From the NCBI GenBank assembly GCA_020638735.1, contig JACKHZ010000012.1, positions 1 to 64,000 on the forward strand: 64,000 nucleotides of DNA, in the 5' to 3' direction. The stretch is from Planctomycetota bacterium. Lineage in GTDB: Bacteria; Planctomycetota; UBA1135; UBA2386. The stretch's first letter is position 1, and every line of letters starts with the position of its first letter. The notes beneath the pieces were generated by a model that was not told the origin of the DNA, made no database searches, and was given only the letters and a program-made list of their open reading frames with translations. Made by a program: the position numbers and the translations under genes. Below are positions 1 to 8,408 of this stretch, one piece after another.

Positions 1-495
1 CCGACCGACCTCGAGCCGGTGCGCAAGCTGCTGCAGCAGACGCCGGGCGTCGCGCGCGTGCTCGACCGTTCGCAGCAGCAAGAACTCGGCATCGACCACG
101 AACGCAGCGGCGAGCTGGTCTGCGTCGCCGAGCCCGGTTGCTGGTTCGCCTACCACTACTGGCTCGACGAGGCGCGCCGCCCCGACTTCGCGACCACCGT
201 CGACATCCATCGCAAGCCCGGCTACGACCCGGCGGAGCTGTTCGTCGATCCGAAGATCCGCTTCCCCAAGCTGAAGGTCATGAAGACGCTCGCCAAGAAG
301 CTGCTCGGCTTCCGCTACCTGATGGACGTGATCCCGACCGACAGCTCACAGGTCATGGGCTCGCACGGCCGCCTCTACGACGACGACGACGTTGGGCCGG
401 TGTTCTTGTGCAGCGACCGCAGTCTGGGGCGCGATCGTGTCGCCGCGACCGACGTGAAGGGGCTGTGCCTCGACGTGCTGCGCCGGGCGAAGTGA
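1..495 (+). CDS. Type I phosphodiesterase/nucleotide pyrophosphatase family protein, C-terminal part
   Basis: This is the 3' end of a gene that starts before the window; the frame is open from base 1 to the TGA at 493-495. The visible 164 residues match the C-terminal half of alkaline-phosphatase-superfamily phosphodiesterases: a region like GELVCVAEPGCWFAYHYWLD followed by a dipeptide-rich stretch (RPDFATTVDIHRKPGYDP) and an SHGR motif near residue 117, where this family carries a metal-binding His. Such enzymes hydrolyse phosphodiester or pyrophosphate bonds. The nucleophile and most metal ligands lie upstream and cannot be seen, so the substrate is open. The last 45 residues are ordinary and give no sign of truncation at the 3' end. 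Confidence 0.7.
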   Translation, partial: PTDLEPVRKLLQQTPGVARVLDRSQQQELGIDHERSGELVCVAEPGCWFAYHYWLDEARRPDFATTVDIHRKPGYDPAELFVDPKIRFPKLKVMKTLAKKLLGFRYLMDVIPTDSSQVMGSHGRLYDDDDVGPVFLCSDRSLGRDRVAATDVKGLCLDVLRRAK

Positions 496-625
496 GCGAC
501 GCGGGGCCACAGACGATTCCGGACGCCTGACGGCGACGGCCGATCCCATGCAGTGCATCGAGGATAAATGACTTACGGCGCATTCGTCCAATTCAAGATC
601 GGATGTTGAGCTGGCCGATTCGTGC

Positions 626-631
626 TAGCAT
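626..631 (+). promoter_or_regulatory. Candidate -10 box (TAGCAT) giving a leaderless mRNA
   Basis: TAGCAT lies 7 nt upstream of the ATG at 639. A start point 6-8 nt after such a box would fall on or next to the start codon. The same arrangement recurs at many genes in this window. No clear -35 hexamer was seen. Confidence 0.4.
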
Positions 632-638
632 GGCAGCG

Positions 639-1823
639 ATGATCGAGCGGGACATCCAGCCGCTGCTGCTGACGGCAGCCTGCGTGCATCCGGTCGTGAC
701 CCTGACCGGGCCGCGCCAGAGCGGCAAGTCCACGGTCTGCCGCAGTCTGTTCGCCACCAAGCCCTACGTGAGCCTCGAGGCGCCGGACGTGCGGAGCTTC
801 GCCTCGGCCGATCCGCGCTCGTTCCTGGCGCAGTTTCCCGAGGGGGCGGTGCTCGACGAGGTGCAGCGCGTTCCGGTGCTGCCTTCCTACCTGCAAGGTC
901 TCGTCGATGCCGACCCGGTCGCTGGGCGCTGGGTGCTGACCGGTTCGCAGAACCTCCAACTGCTCGAGTCCGTCAGCCAATCCCTCGCCGGTCGCTCGGC
1001 CGTCATGCAATTGCTCCCGCTCGCGCGGAGTGAGGTGTTGCGGTTCGCGCAGCATCCCGAGCAGCTCGACCAGGCCCTGATGATCGGAGGCTATCCGCGC
1101 ATCTTCGATCGTCAGCTCGGCGCGTCGGACTGGCTGCGCTCGTATGTCGCCACCTATCTGGAGCGCGACGTGCGCGCGATCAGCAAGATCGGCGACCTCG
1201 TGGCGTTCCAGCGCTTCGTCGAGCTCTGCGCCGGGCGAACCGGCCAGCTGCTCAACTACTCGTCGCTGGGTGCGGACGCTGGTGTTGCGCAGCCGACGGC
1301 CAGGGCGTGGTTGAGCGTGCTCGAGGCAAGCTTCGTCGCCTTCCGTTTGCCAGCGTTCCATGCGAACCATCGCAAGCGGCTGGTCAAGATGCCGAAGCTG
1401 CACTTCTACGACAGCGGGCTCGCCTGTTGGTTGCTGGGCATCCGCAACCCGGACCACCTCCGCTCGCATCCGTTGCGCGGCGCGATCTTCGAGTCGTGGG
1501 TGGTCTCGGAGATCCTCAAGCACCGCACCAATCGCGGCGAGTCGGCTGGCCTGTCGTTCTATCGCGACAAGGACGGTGTCGAAGCGGATGTCGTCGTCGA
1601 CCTCGGCGATCGGCTGGTCGTCGTCGAAGTCAAATCCACTGCGACTGCTTCGGACAACCTCGTCAGTGGCGCCGAGCGCGTAATGCGACACGTCGGCGCA
1701 GCGGGGCGGCCAGTGGAGTCGCTGGTGGTCTACGGCGGCGACGGGTTGCAGCGGCGATCGCACACGACGCTGGTGCCGTGGCACCGGCTGCACGAACTGG
1801 ATTGGGTGCCGGCGCGAGGTTGA
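639..1823 (+). CDS. AAA_14/DUF4143 family ATP-binding protein
   Basis: This 394-residue protein has the two-part layout of the AAA_14-DUF4143 family. A Walker A motif (GPRQSGKS) lies near residue 25 and a Walker B-like VLDEVQ near residue 72. The C-terminal part ends in a restriction-nuclease-like fold with DGVEADVVVD and VVVEVKS, the usual E...D...ExK arrangement. The biochemical role of the family is not settled; members are scattered accessory ATPases, sometimes linked to mobile DNA. ATG 639 was chosen over ATG 630 because family members begin with MI-x-R just before the P-loop and because a TAGCAT box sits 7 nt upstream. It is a single gene, followed 65 nt later by a CPD-repeat gene with no evident functional link. 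Confidence 0.8.
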   Translation: MIERDIQPLLLTAACVHPVVTLTGPRQSGKSTVCRSLFATKPYVSLEAPDVRSFASADPRSFLAQFPEGAVLDEVQRVPVLPSYLQGLVDADPVAGRWVLTGSQNLQLLESVSQSLAGRSAVMQLLPLARSEVLRFAQHPEQLDQALMIGGYPRIFDRQLGASDWLRSYVATYLERDVRAISKIGDLVAFQRFVELCAGRTGQLLNYSSLGADAGVAQPTARAWLSVLEASFVAFRLPAFHANHRKRLVKMPKLHFYDSGLACWLLGIRNPDHLRSHPLRGAIFESWVVSEILKHRTNRGESAGLSFYRDKDGVEADVVVDLGDRLVVVEVKSTATASDNLVSGAERVMRHVGAAGRPVESLVVYGGDGLQRRSHTTLVPWHRLHELDWVPARG

Positions 1824-1841
1824 CGATCGGCCTGTGCGCCA

Positions 1842-1948
1842 TTTGCCAGCGATCACTGCACGGCGGATGATCCGTGTCCAGACATCGCATGAAGAAGGTC
1901 GTCCCACTGTCGTTGCTGCTCGTGCTCGCGATCGTCGGCGTGCTGTGG
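1842..1948 (+). repeat. 5' end of a tandem paralogue duplication, copy 1
   Basis: This 107-nt block aligns without gaps to 3759-3865. It starts with TTTGCC exactly 47 nt before the ATG in both copies. It shares a GGATGAT stretch upstream, and the first 20 codons are almost identical. The upstream part is more diverged than the coding part. Confidence 0.6.
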
Positions 1949-3733
1949 GCGACTTGGCGGGCCGAGCAACTCGGGCCGCCACCGTCCTCGGACGTGCCAG
2001 GGGGCACACGCGAGTCGCCGATCGGGCCAGCCGGCGATAGCGCTCCGCGAGCCAGCTCGTCGGAGATCCCTGCGGTGACGCGCAGCGAAGCCGGTGCGGA
2101 GGTGGCCGCTACCTCGTGGCAGCTCGAAGTGTTCGTCTGTGACACGCGCGGGCGGCCCGTCGTGGGCGCCGAGGTGAGCATCGCCGAGTTCGCGGACCCG
2201 AGTGACTACACGCCCATGATGCTCACCGCCGAGAGCTACCGACCGGTTGCGCGCAGCGCGGGGGACGGCTCGTGCGTGATGACGGTGGAGCGACCGTACT
2301 GCGCTGTCCGTGCGCGTCACGTCGATGGTCGTGAGAGCAGCAACGGTCTGGGGGGCGCAGAGTTCGCGGAGCGCGGGCCAGTGGTGCTGCAGATGCTGTC
2401 CAAGGTGCTGGCGCAGGGCATCGTGCTCGGCGACGGCGGTCAGCCGGTCGCGGGCGCAGAGATCCTGCGGCTTCGCCAGGCTCGTGAGGATGCCGAGCAG
2501 CTGCAGATCGCCACCAGCGCCGAAGACGGCCGCTTCTCGTTCTCCGCGTGGCAGGGATGGACGTACCAGCTCTCGGCGCGCGCTGGCTCGCGAACGTCCT
2601 ACGAGCGCGAACTGACGGTGCCGCTCGACGACCCGCCGGCGCTCGTCGAACTGCGGCTGCGCGGCTCGATCGTCATCTCCGGCACGGTTCGCGACGAACA
2701 CGGCGAGCTGGCGAGCAAGGTCACCGTGCTGGCCCACGCTCCGCAGCGGTCACCCGCTTCGTGGCAGACGTTCACGATGAGCGGTCGCTTCCGCCTGGAG
2801 CTGCCCGACTGCGAGCCGTTCGAGGTCGAAGCCATGGCCCATGGTCACGGCAGTAGCGAGTTGGTGCGCGTGCTACCTTCGCCCGACGGGGAGCCGACCG
2901 AGATCGCGTTGCAGCTGCGGCCGATGGCGACGATCACCGGCCAGGTCGTCGATCCCGACGGGCGGCCGATGCCCGGCGCCTGGGTGTCGGTCGGCGTCGA
3001 GGACTCGGCGTTGCGTGAGCCCGCTCCCGGCGCGGGAGGTCCGCGTTCTCGCGGCGACGAAGCGAAGTTCACCGCCGCGAACGGCACCTTCTCGCTGCAG
3101 GTCGACCCGGGGGCGTCGTGGACGCTGACCGTGATCGCCGCAGGCTCGACCGGTGGGCGCACGGTGCTCGAGCACGTCGAGCCCGGCACGACGGGGCTGC
3201 ACGTCGTGCTCGGCGGCATCGCCGCGACGGTGCACGGCTCGGTCGCGCGGCACGATGGCCGCGCGGTCGGACCGTTCGACGTGCGCATGGAGATCGCGCC
3301 CGAAGCTCGCCAGCCCTTCGTGGATCTGCCCCCGGAGATCCGGGGCAGCGAGTTCACGCTGCAGACCCGGACCCGCAGCGACAGCTTCCGCGTGCTGGTC
3401 GTGCCGAAGTCGCCGGACCTCGCGCCTGCCGAGTTCGGTCCGTTCGCCGCAGAAGGGCAGACGATCGGTCTCGCCGTGACGTTGCAGCCGTGGGGCGAGT
3501 TGCCGGTGCAGGTCGTCACCCGCGATGGCTGGCCAGCGGTCGGCGCAAAGGTGTGGCAGCGCGGTTCGGGATCGCTGTCGCAGACGACCGACCACCGAGG
3601 GCGCACGACGCTGACAAGGTGCCGGCCGGGTGAGGCGGTGGTGGAGGTGTCGCGTGCCGGTGTGCCGGCGTCCGCCACGATCGCGCAGATCCAGCCGGGC
3701 CTCAACCCGGAGCTTCGTGTGCAGCTGCGTTGA
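1889..3733 (+). CDS. Membrane-anchored protein with carboxypeptidase-regulatory-like repeats (copy 1)
   Basis: The 614-residue protein starts at ATG 1889 with MKKVVP and a single hydrophobic segment (about residues 7-23) followed by TWR. It is therefore anchored in a membrane with the rest outside the cytoplasm. A Pro/Ser/Ala-rich linker runs to about residue 70. After that come repeated beta-sandwich modules with the CarboxypepD_reg signature (G-x-V-x-D-x-x-G-x-P-V-x-G-A-x-V): DTRGRPVVGAEV, GDGGQPVAGAE, DPDGRPMPGAW. A C-terminal module shared with its neighbours ends in ELRVQLR. No catalytic motif is visible. GTG 1874 is an alternative start but would put charged residues ahead of the conserved MKK. 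The 630-residue protein immediately downstream is a tandem paralogue. The likely role is structural or ligand-binding at the cell surface; this is inference. Confidence 0.75.
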   Translation: MKKVVPLSLLLVLAIVGVLWATWRAEQLGPPPSSDVPGGTRESPIGPAGDSAPRASSSEIPAVTRSEAGAEVAATSWQLEVFVCDTRGRPVVGAEVSIAEFADPSDYTPMMLTAESYRPVARSAGDGSCVMTVERPYCAVRARHVDGRESSNGLGGAEFAERGPVVLQMLSKVLAQGIVLGDGGQPVAGAEILRLRQAREDAEQLQIATSAEDGRFSFSAWQGWTYQLSARAGSRTSYERELTVPLDDPPALVELRLRGSIVISGTVRDEHGELASKVTVLAHAPQRSPASWQTFTMSGRFRLELPDCEPFEVEAMAHGHGSSELVRVLPSPDGEPTEIALQLRPMATITGQVVDPDGRPMPGAWVSVGVEDSALREPAPGAGGPRSRGDEAKFTAANGTFSLQVDPGASWTLTVIAAGSTGGRTVLEHVEPGTTGLHVVLGGIAATVHGSVARHDGRAVGPFDVRMEIAPEARQPFVDLPPEIRGSEFTLQTRTRSDSFRVLVVPKSPDLAPAEFGPFAAEGQTIGLAVTLQPWGELPVQVVTRDGWPAVGAKVWQRGSGSLSQTTDHRGRTTLTRCRPGEAVVEVSRAGVPASATIAQIQPGLNPELRVQLR

Positions 3734-3758
3734 CGTCGCCAGGTGGCGCGGGCGGCGG

Positions 3759-3865
3759 TTTGCCACGGTCCGCTGCGGCATGGATGATGCGCGACCAGGC
3801 ATCCCATGAAGAAGGTCGTCCCGCTGTCGTTGTTGCTCGTGCTCGCGATCGTCGCCGTGCTGTGG
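3759..3865 (+). repeat. 5' end of a tandem paralogue duplication, copy 2
   Basis: This is the counterpart of 1842-1948, with identical spacing from TTTGCC to the ATG at 3806. It contains the shared GGATGAT and the near-identical start of the coding sequence. Confidence 0.6.
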
Positions 3866-5698
3866 ACGACGTGGCGATCGGGGGACGTCGAGTCACCGCC
3901 GCCGCGCGACGACCTCCGCGTCGAGGCACCCGGTGGCGCCGGTGGCGAACGAGCGCAAGGTGTCGTCGTCACCTCTACGCAGCGAGAGGACGCCAGCAAC
4001 GCGCCGCAGCCGGTGCCGGTCGACGCGTCGTGGCAGCTGGAGGTGTTCGTCTGCGACACGCGCGGACAAGCGATCGCCGGCGCCGAGGTCGGTGTGCTCG
4101 AAGGCCAGACCATCCAGCCGGCACGCCTCGTCGACACGACCATCTCGCGCGTGGTCGGCGCGGCTGGTGCGCGCGTGATCGGGCGAAGCGACGCCGGCGG
4201 CCGCTGCACGGCGACGGTGACCGGCAAGGTGTGCATGGTCGCCGCGCGTCACGTCGACGGCCGCGAGAGCACCTCGGTGTTCGTGCAACCTGCCAACCTC
4301 GAGAACGGTCCGGTGGTCCTGCCGCTGCTGGCCGAGGTGCAGCTGCAAGGCGTCGTGCTGGGCGACGGCGGTGAGCCGGTGTTCGACGCATCGGTGATGG
4401 CGCAGCGTTCGCCGGTGCCGACCGAGGTCGTCGGGCGCGCGCCACTGTCGGTCGACGGCGCGGTGAAGACGGACACGCAGGGCCGCTTCGTGATGTCGGC
4501 GCGGCAGGGTTCGTTGCTGCGGCTGACGGCGAACGTCGGCTCGCGTTCGAGCTTCCCGCGCGACGTGGTGGTGCCGGTCGACGACACACCGCCGTTGGTC
4601 GAGCTGCGCCTGAAGGGCACGATCGCCGTCACCGGCATGGTGCGCGACGACGCGGGACTGCCCGGCATCGACATCGCCGTCTTCGCGCGGCGCCTCGACG
4701 CGCCGGGCGAGCGGGTGCGCGCCTTCACCGTGCACGGGCGCTTCCGCCTGGAGCTGCCCGACTACGGCGAGTTCGAGCTGTTCGCGAGCGGCGCGGGGCG
4801 CGGCTCCAGCGAGTCGGTGCGCATCCGGGTGTCCCCCGACGAACTGCCGCCCGAGACCGAGCTGCGTCTGCGCGCGCCGACGCCGGTCGCGGGGCTGGTC
4901 GTCGACGGCGATGGCGTGCCGCTCGCGGACGTTCCGGTGATGGCGTTGCCCGAGTTCACCGATGCCGCGGACGTGATGCCGGGACGCGATGGGCCGCGCA
5001 TCCACCAGCAGACGGTGCGCACGGCCGCCGACGGCACGTTCTCGATTCCGCTCGATCCGGGCGTCGCGTTCACGCTGATGGTGCGGGGCGAAGGCGAGCG
5101 GCGCGGTGCCGACACGGTCGTGCCCGGGGTCGTCGCCGGCACGTCCGGTCTGCGCATCGTGCTCACGCGCCAGCGCGTGACCGTGCGCGGCGTCGTCAGG
5201 CGCGACGACGGCGGCGAGGTGGGAAGGTATGACGTCGGCCTGATGGTCGGCGGCGGCTCGTGGCGGCAGGCGGCCAGTGCTCCGGCCGAGATCGACGGGG
5301 ATCGCTTCGCCGTGCAGGCCACGATGCGCGGCGGTGTGCTGTGGGCCACCGTCACGCCGCAGTCGCCAGACCTCGCGCCGGCGTCGCTCGGACCGTTCCC
5401 CGCCGACGGCGACGACCTCGACGTCGAAGTCGTATTGCAGAAGTGGGGGCAGCTCCCCGTGCAGGTCGTCGATCGCAGCGGTTGGCCGGTGTTCGGCGCG
5501 CGCGCGTGGGTGGCTGGCCAACCGCTCGGGCGCGGAGAAGCGCCGATCGTGACCGGCCTCGACGGCCGCGCGACGTTGCCGAAGTGCCCGCCGGGGCCGG
5601 TGCGCATCGCCGTCGAACGATTCGGCCTGCGCGCGCCCGAGCCGACGGTGCAGATCGTGCCCGGCGCCAACCCGGAACTGCGCGTGCAGCTGCGCTGA
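3806..5698 (+). CDS. Membrane-anchored protein with carboxypeptidase-regulatory-like repeats (copy 2)
   Basis: The 630-residue protein is a paralogue of the gene ending at 3733; the N-terminal 20 residues are nearly identical (MKKVVPLSLLLVLAIV). The order is the same: anchor helix, Pro/Gly/Ala-rich linker to about residue 70, then successive CPD-like beta-sandwich modules (WQLEVFVCDTRGQAIAGAEV, GDGGEPVFDASV, DGDGVPLADVPV). The shared C-terminal module has SPDLAPASLGPFPADG and GQLPVQVVDRSGWPVFGA and ends in ELRVQLR. It starts 72 nt after copy 1 and may be co-transcribed, though the copied upstream block suggests each copy keeps its own promoter. No enzyme motif is visible. Confidence 0.75.
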   Translation: MKKVVPLSLLLVLAIVAVLWTTWRSGDVESPPPRDDLRVEAPGGAGGERAQGVVVTSTQREDASNAPQPVPVDASWQLEVFVCDTRGQAIAGAEVGVLEGQTIQPARLVDTTISRVVGAAGARVIGRSDAGGRCTATVTGKVCMVAARHVDGRESTSVFVQPANLENGPVVLPLLAEVQLQGVVLGDGGEPVFDASVMAQRSPVPTEVVGRAPLSVDGAVKTDTQGRFVMSARQGSLLRLTANVGSRSSFPRDVVVPVDDTPPLVELRLKGTIAVTGMVRDDAGLPGIDIAVFARRLDAPGERVRAFTVHGRFRLELPDYGEFELFASGAGRGSSESVRIRVSPDELPPETELRLRAPTPVAGLVVDGDGVPLADVPVMALPEFTDAADVMPGRDGPRIHQQTVRTAADGTFSIPLDPGVAFTLMVRGEGERRGADTVVPGVVAGTSGLRIVLTRQRVTVRGVVRRDDGGEVGRYDVGLMVGGGSWRQAASAPAEIDGDRFAVQATMRGGVLWATVTPQSPDLAPASLGPFPADGDDLDVEVVLQKWGQLPVQVVDRSGWPVFGARAWVAGQPLGRGEAPIVTGLDGRATLPKCPPGPVRIAVERFGLRAPEPTVQIVPGANPELRVQLR

Positions 5699-5716
5699 AC
5701 TGCACGCTCACGACTG

Positions 5717-7945
5717 CTACTGGTTCCAATGCAGGTCGACGTCGTCGGAGACGATCCCGCCGAACGCGTTGTGCCCGGGCGTGTAGATCGCCCACTGGAA
5801 CGCCAGCGCTGCGCCGGGCAGCGCGCCGATCGGGATCGGCAGGGTGATGGTACCGCCGCCGCCACCGTTGGTCACCGTCGGCAGCGCGAAGAGCAGCGGC
5901 AGGCCCGCGTAGAGATCGCAGCCGGGCGCGCCGGGGATCGGCGTCGTCGTCAGCTGGGCGCTGATCAGCAACGCCGCGAGGCTGTTGGCGGGTGCTGTGC
6001 TGACGGTCACCGCGAAGTCCTGGTTGCCGGGCGCTGCGCGTTGGTAGGTACCGATCGTCGGCGTGCTGCCGTTGGGGCCTGGGCAGCCCGTGCCGTACGG
6101 GATCGCCTGCGCCGACACCGGCTCGAACAGCTGCGCGCGGATGTCGTCCTGCGCGCCGCCGGGGGTGCTGACGTTGGTCCACGTGAACAGCACGCCGTTC
6201 GACATGTCGGCGCCGGGCACGTCGGCCACCGACGACCCACGCGGCGCGGCGTTGGTCCAACCCGCGGTCGCGAACAGCTGCCGATCGACCGCGGCGACGG
6301 TGCCGTCGGCGAGCACGCGCGCGGCTTCGACGCCGTAGGTGACGCTCGGGTTGCCGGCATCCGCGCGCAGGTAGCCGACGCTGAACTCCGTGCTGCCGGC
6401 GCCGACCGCTGGCTCGGACTCGACGAAGCCGCTGGACGCGATCGCGAACTCGCTGCCGACCGGACCGTTCAACTCGTAGCGCAGCCCCTTGATGTCGCCG
6501 TTCTCCTCCCAGGCGAGCAGGTAGTTGGGCGTCAGCAGGCCTTCGATCGAGGCCATGTCGTGGTTGCGTTCGTCGACGCCGACCGACGACGCGCCGGGCA
6601 CGCTGACGGGGCTCTGGTTGTAGTTGAGCGACGAGAACACCGCGAAGCTGGCGGTGCGCAGGTCGGTGTCGCCCGGGCTGGGCGTCAGGTAGAAGCGCTC
6701 CCAGACCATGCGCACCAGCGCCGCGCCCTGGAACAGCAGCTTGCGCGACATGCGGGGGCGGCGCACGTAGCCGAACACCGTCGATTCGACGACCTGTTCG
6801 TTGGCGAGCGTCACCGACGTGCCGGAGCCGATCGTCAGCACCCGCACGCGGATCTCCTGCGGCTCGGCGACGCCGCTCGGCGTGCGGTCCCAGGCGAGCA
6901 CGATCTGGTTGCTGCCGTACGCGAGCGCCGGTCGGCGATCGCGCGTTCCGGCCGACACCGTCGTCAGCAGCTGCGCGCTGCCCTGCATCAGACCGGTGGT
7001 CGGGTCCATGAACTGTCCCAGCAGTCCGTTCGAGCCGCTCCACACCAGGTAGAAGCGCTGCACGCCGAGGTAGCGCACGGAGGTGATCGTCGGTGTGCCG
7101 AAGAACCCGGAGCCGGTCACCACGAGCGTGCTGCCGATGGTGTTGCCGTCGCGGTCGACCCGGATGGCGCGGATGCGCACGTCGTTGGCGCCGAACTGGC
7201 GCTGCCAGACGATGCAGAACACTTCGTGCTCGGGGTCGAAGGCGACGTCGGAGTTGCTGTCGTTCGACGCGAAGCCGCCCGGCTGCAGCGCCGGCCCGAC
7301 CGCCGGGTCGACGACCAGCGGGTAGGTGGCGGTGGTCAGCAGCGCCTCGGGCACGACCAGTTCGATGCGGCCGCCGCCGTCGTAGCGCGTCGCGATCGGC
7401 ACGCGCGGGCCGCCGCGGCCGAACGCCACCGCTTCGCCGTAGCGGATCGCCGGGGTGTCGTCGGCGGCGCGGAAGACCAGCTCCTGATGCGCTGCCCCGC
7501 AGGTGTCGGTGTGCAGTTCGCTGGTGGCCGCGATGCCCAGCACGAGATCGCCGGCACCAGCCGGGCGCGCTGCGATCACGAACGACTGCTCGAAGCCCTT
7601 CGGTGTGATCCGGTATCGCTCGACGATGCCGTCGTGCCGGTACTCGACGAGTTCGTCGCCGGCACGGTCCGCGGCGTGCGGCGTCGTCGTCGCCGCGTGG
7701 CCTGCGCGACCCCAGTCGGCGAGGCGCAGCGTCAGCGCAGCAGCCGATGGCAGCGACAGCGTGGCGCCGTCCAGGTCGAAGCGCGCCCGGTAGCAGTCGG
7801 CGTGCACTTCGATCGCGCCGTCGTCGTCGGTGCTCACGCAGGGCGGGAACGTCGTCGGCAGCAGGTCTCGGGGGGCGTCCTGGGCGAGGGCCGAGGCGGC
7901 GAGGCTCGCAGCGGCGAGCACGAGGGTCTGGAGCGGTCGATGCAT
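5717..7945 (-). CDS. Secreted protein with a planctomycete-type C-terminal module
   Basis: The 742-residue protein begins with a Sec signal peptide (MHRPLQTLVLAAASLAASALA). Residues 25-220 include paired TDTCG/DCY cysteines and a region on a hydrolysable-looking beta fold. The middle (about 230-610) consists of repeated strands with FDPEHEVFCIVWQ-like blades, as in proteins that report field values over a propeller-like fold. The last 120 residues start at GTGCPGPNG and contain a second Cys in GCDLYAG and a final DLHWNQ. I know this kind of C-terminal segment from secreted proteins of Planctomycetota, but it has no established function. The gene is convergent with the CPD gene at 3806 and shares no operon. 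Confidence 0.6.
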   Translation of the reverse strand: MHRPLQTLVLAAASLAASALAQDAPRDLLPTTFPPCVSTDDDGAIEVHADCYRARFDLDGATLSLPSAAALTLRLADWGRAGHAATTTPHAADRAGDELVEYRHDGIVERYRITPKGFEQSFVIAARPAGAGDLVLGIAATSELHTDTCGAAHQELVFRAADDTPAIRYGEAVAFGRGGPRVPIATRYDGGGRIELVVPEALLTTATYPLVVDPAVGPALQPGGFASNDSNSDVAFDPEHEVFCIVWQRQFGANDVRIRAIRVDRDGNTIGSTLVVTGSGFFGTPTITSVRYLGVQRFYLVWSGSNGLLGQFMDPTTGLMQGSAQLLTTVSAGTRDRRPALAYGSNQIVLAWDRTPSGVAEPQEIRVRVLTIGSGTSVTLANEQVVESTVFGYVRRPRMSRKLLFQGAALVRMVWERFYLTPSPGDTDLRTASFAVFSSLNYNQSPVSVPGASSVGVDERNHDMASIEGLLTPNYLLAWEENGDIKGLRYELNGPVGSEFAIASSGFVESEPAVGAGSTEFSVGYLRADAGNPSVTYGVEAARVLADGTVAAVDRQLFATAGWTNAAPRGSSVADVPGADMSNGVLFTWTNVSTPGGAQDDIRAQLFEPVSAQAIPYGTGCPGPNGSTPTIGTYQRAAPGNQDFAVTVSTAPANSLAALLISAQLTTTPIPGAPGCDLYAGLPLLFALPTVTNGGGGGTITLPIPIGALPGAALAFQWAIYTPGHNAFGGIVSDDVDLHWNQ

Positions 7946-8042
7946 GACGGCGATTCCGTGGGTTGCCTGTCTGGAATGACGTCCGGGCGCCGCTGTCGCT
8001 CGGTTCCGGCACTTTCCGACCGAGCGGGGGCTTCGCCGCGGT

Positions 8043-8312
8043 TCAGGGCCGGGTATCGCGCTCCATCTGCTCGAGGATCGCCAGCGCCTCGGCGTCGTCG
8101 GCGCCGCACATCTCGGCCGACGGCCGCAGGTCGATGCACCACTGCGGGCGCTCTGGTCGCCCGAACAGCAGGCAGCGGTTGCCGTCGTCGAGGTGCACGC
8201 AGCGTTGGCCGGCCGGCTTGCCGTGCGGCATGCCGAAGAACGGCGTCGCGATCGACGGCGCGATGCAGCAGGCGCCGCAGCCGACGCGGCAGGCGAACGG
8301 CTCTGCGGTCAT
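8043..8312 (-). CDS. YkgJ-family cysteine cluster protein
   Basis: This small 89-residue protein is rich in cysteines in the YkgJ pattern. It has CRVGCGACC near the N terminus, then PFFGMPHGKPAG, a CVHLDD, a RCLLFGRPERPQWC and a final EMCG. The family is thought to bind zinc or an iron-sulfur cluster; the exact role is unknown. The length is typical of the short members that consist of the cluster domain alone. The start codon follows a TATCCT box by 6 nt. The gene is divergent from the CPD gene at 8409. Confidence 0.85.
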   Translation of the reverse strand: MTAEPFACRVGCGACCIAPSIATPFFGMPHGKPAGQRCVHLDDGNRCLLFGRPERPQWCIDLRPSAEMCGADDAEALAILEQMERDTRP

Positions 8313-8318
8313 CGCCGC

Positions 8319-8324
8319 AGGATA
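8319..8324 (-). promoter_or_regulatory. Candidate -10 box (TATCCT) for the YkgJ gene
   Basis: On the minus strand TATCCT is followed by 6 nt and then the ATG, so the transcript would be leaderless or nearly so. Confidence 0.4.
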
Positions 8325-8364
8325 GCGTCGGCGCGATGCGGCGAACGTGCTTCGTCCGCTCCGC

Positions 8365-8370
8365 TATGCT
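8365..8370 (+). promoter_or_regulatory. Candidate -10 box (TATGCT) for the CPD gene at 8409
   Basis: TATGCT lies 38 nt before the ATG. The leader would include a good ribosome-binding site, AGGAG at 8400-8404. No convincing -35 box was found. Confidence 0.3.
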
Positions 8371-8408
8371 GGGCCGCTGCGCCTGGGCCGACCGGCGCCG
8401 AGGAGTCG

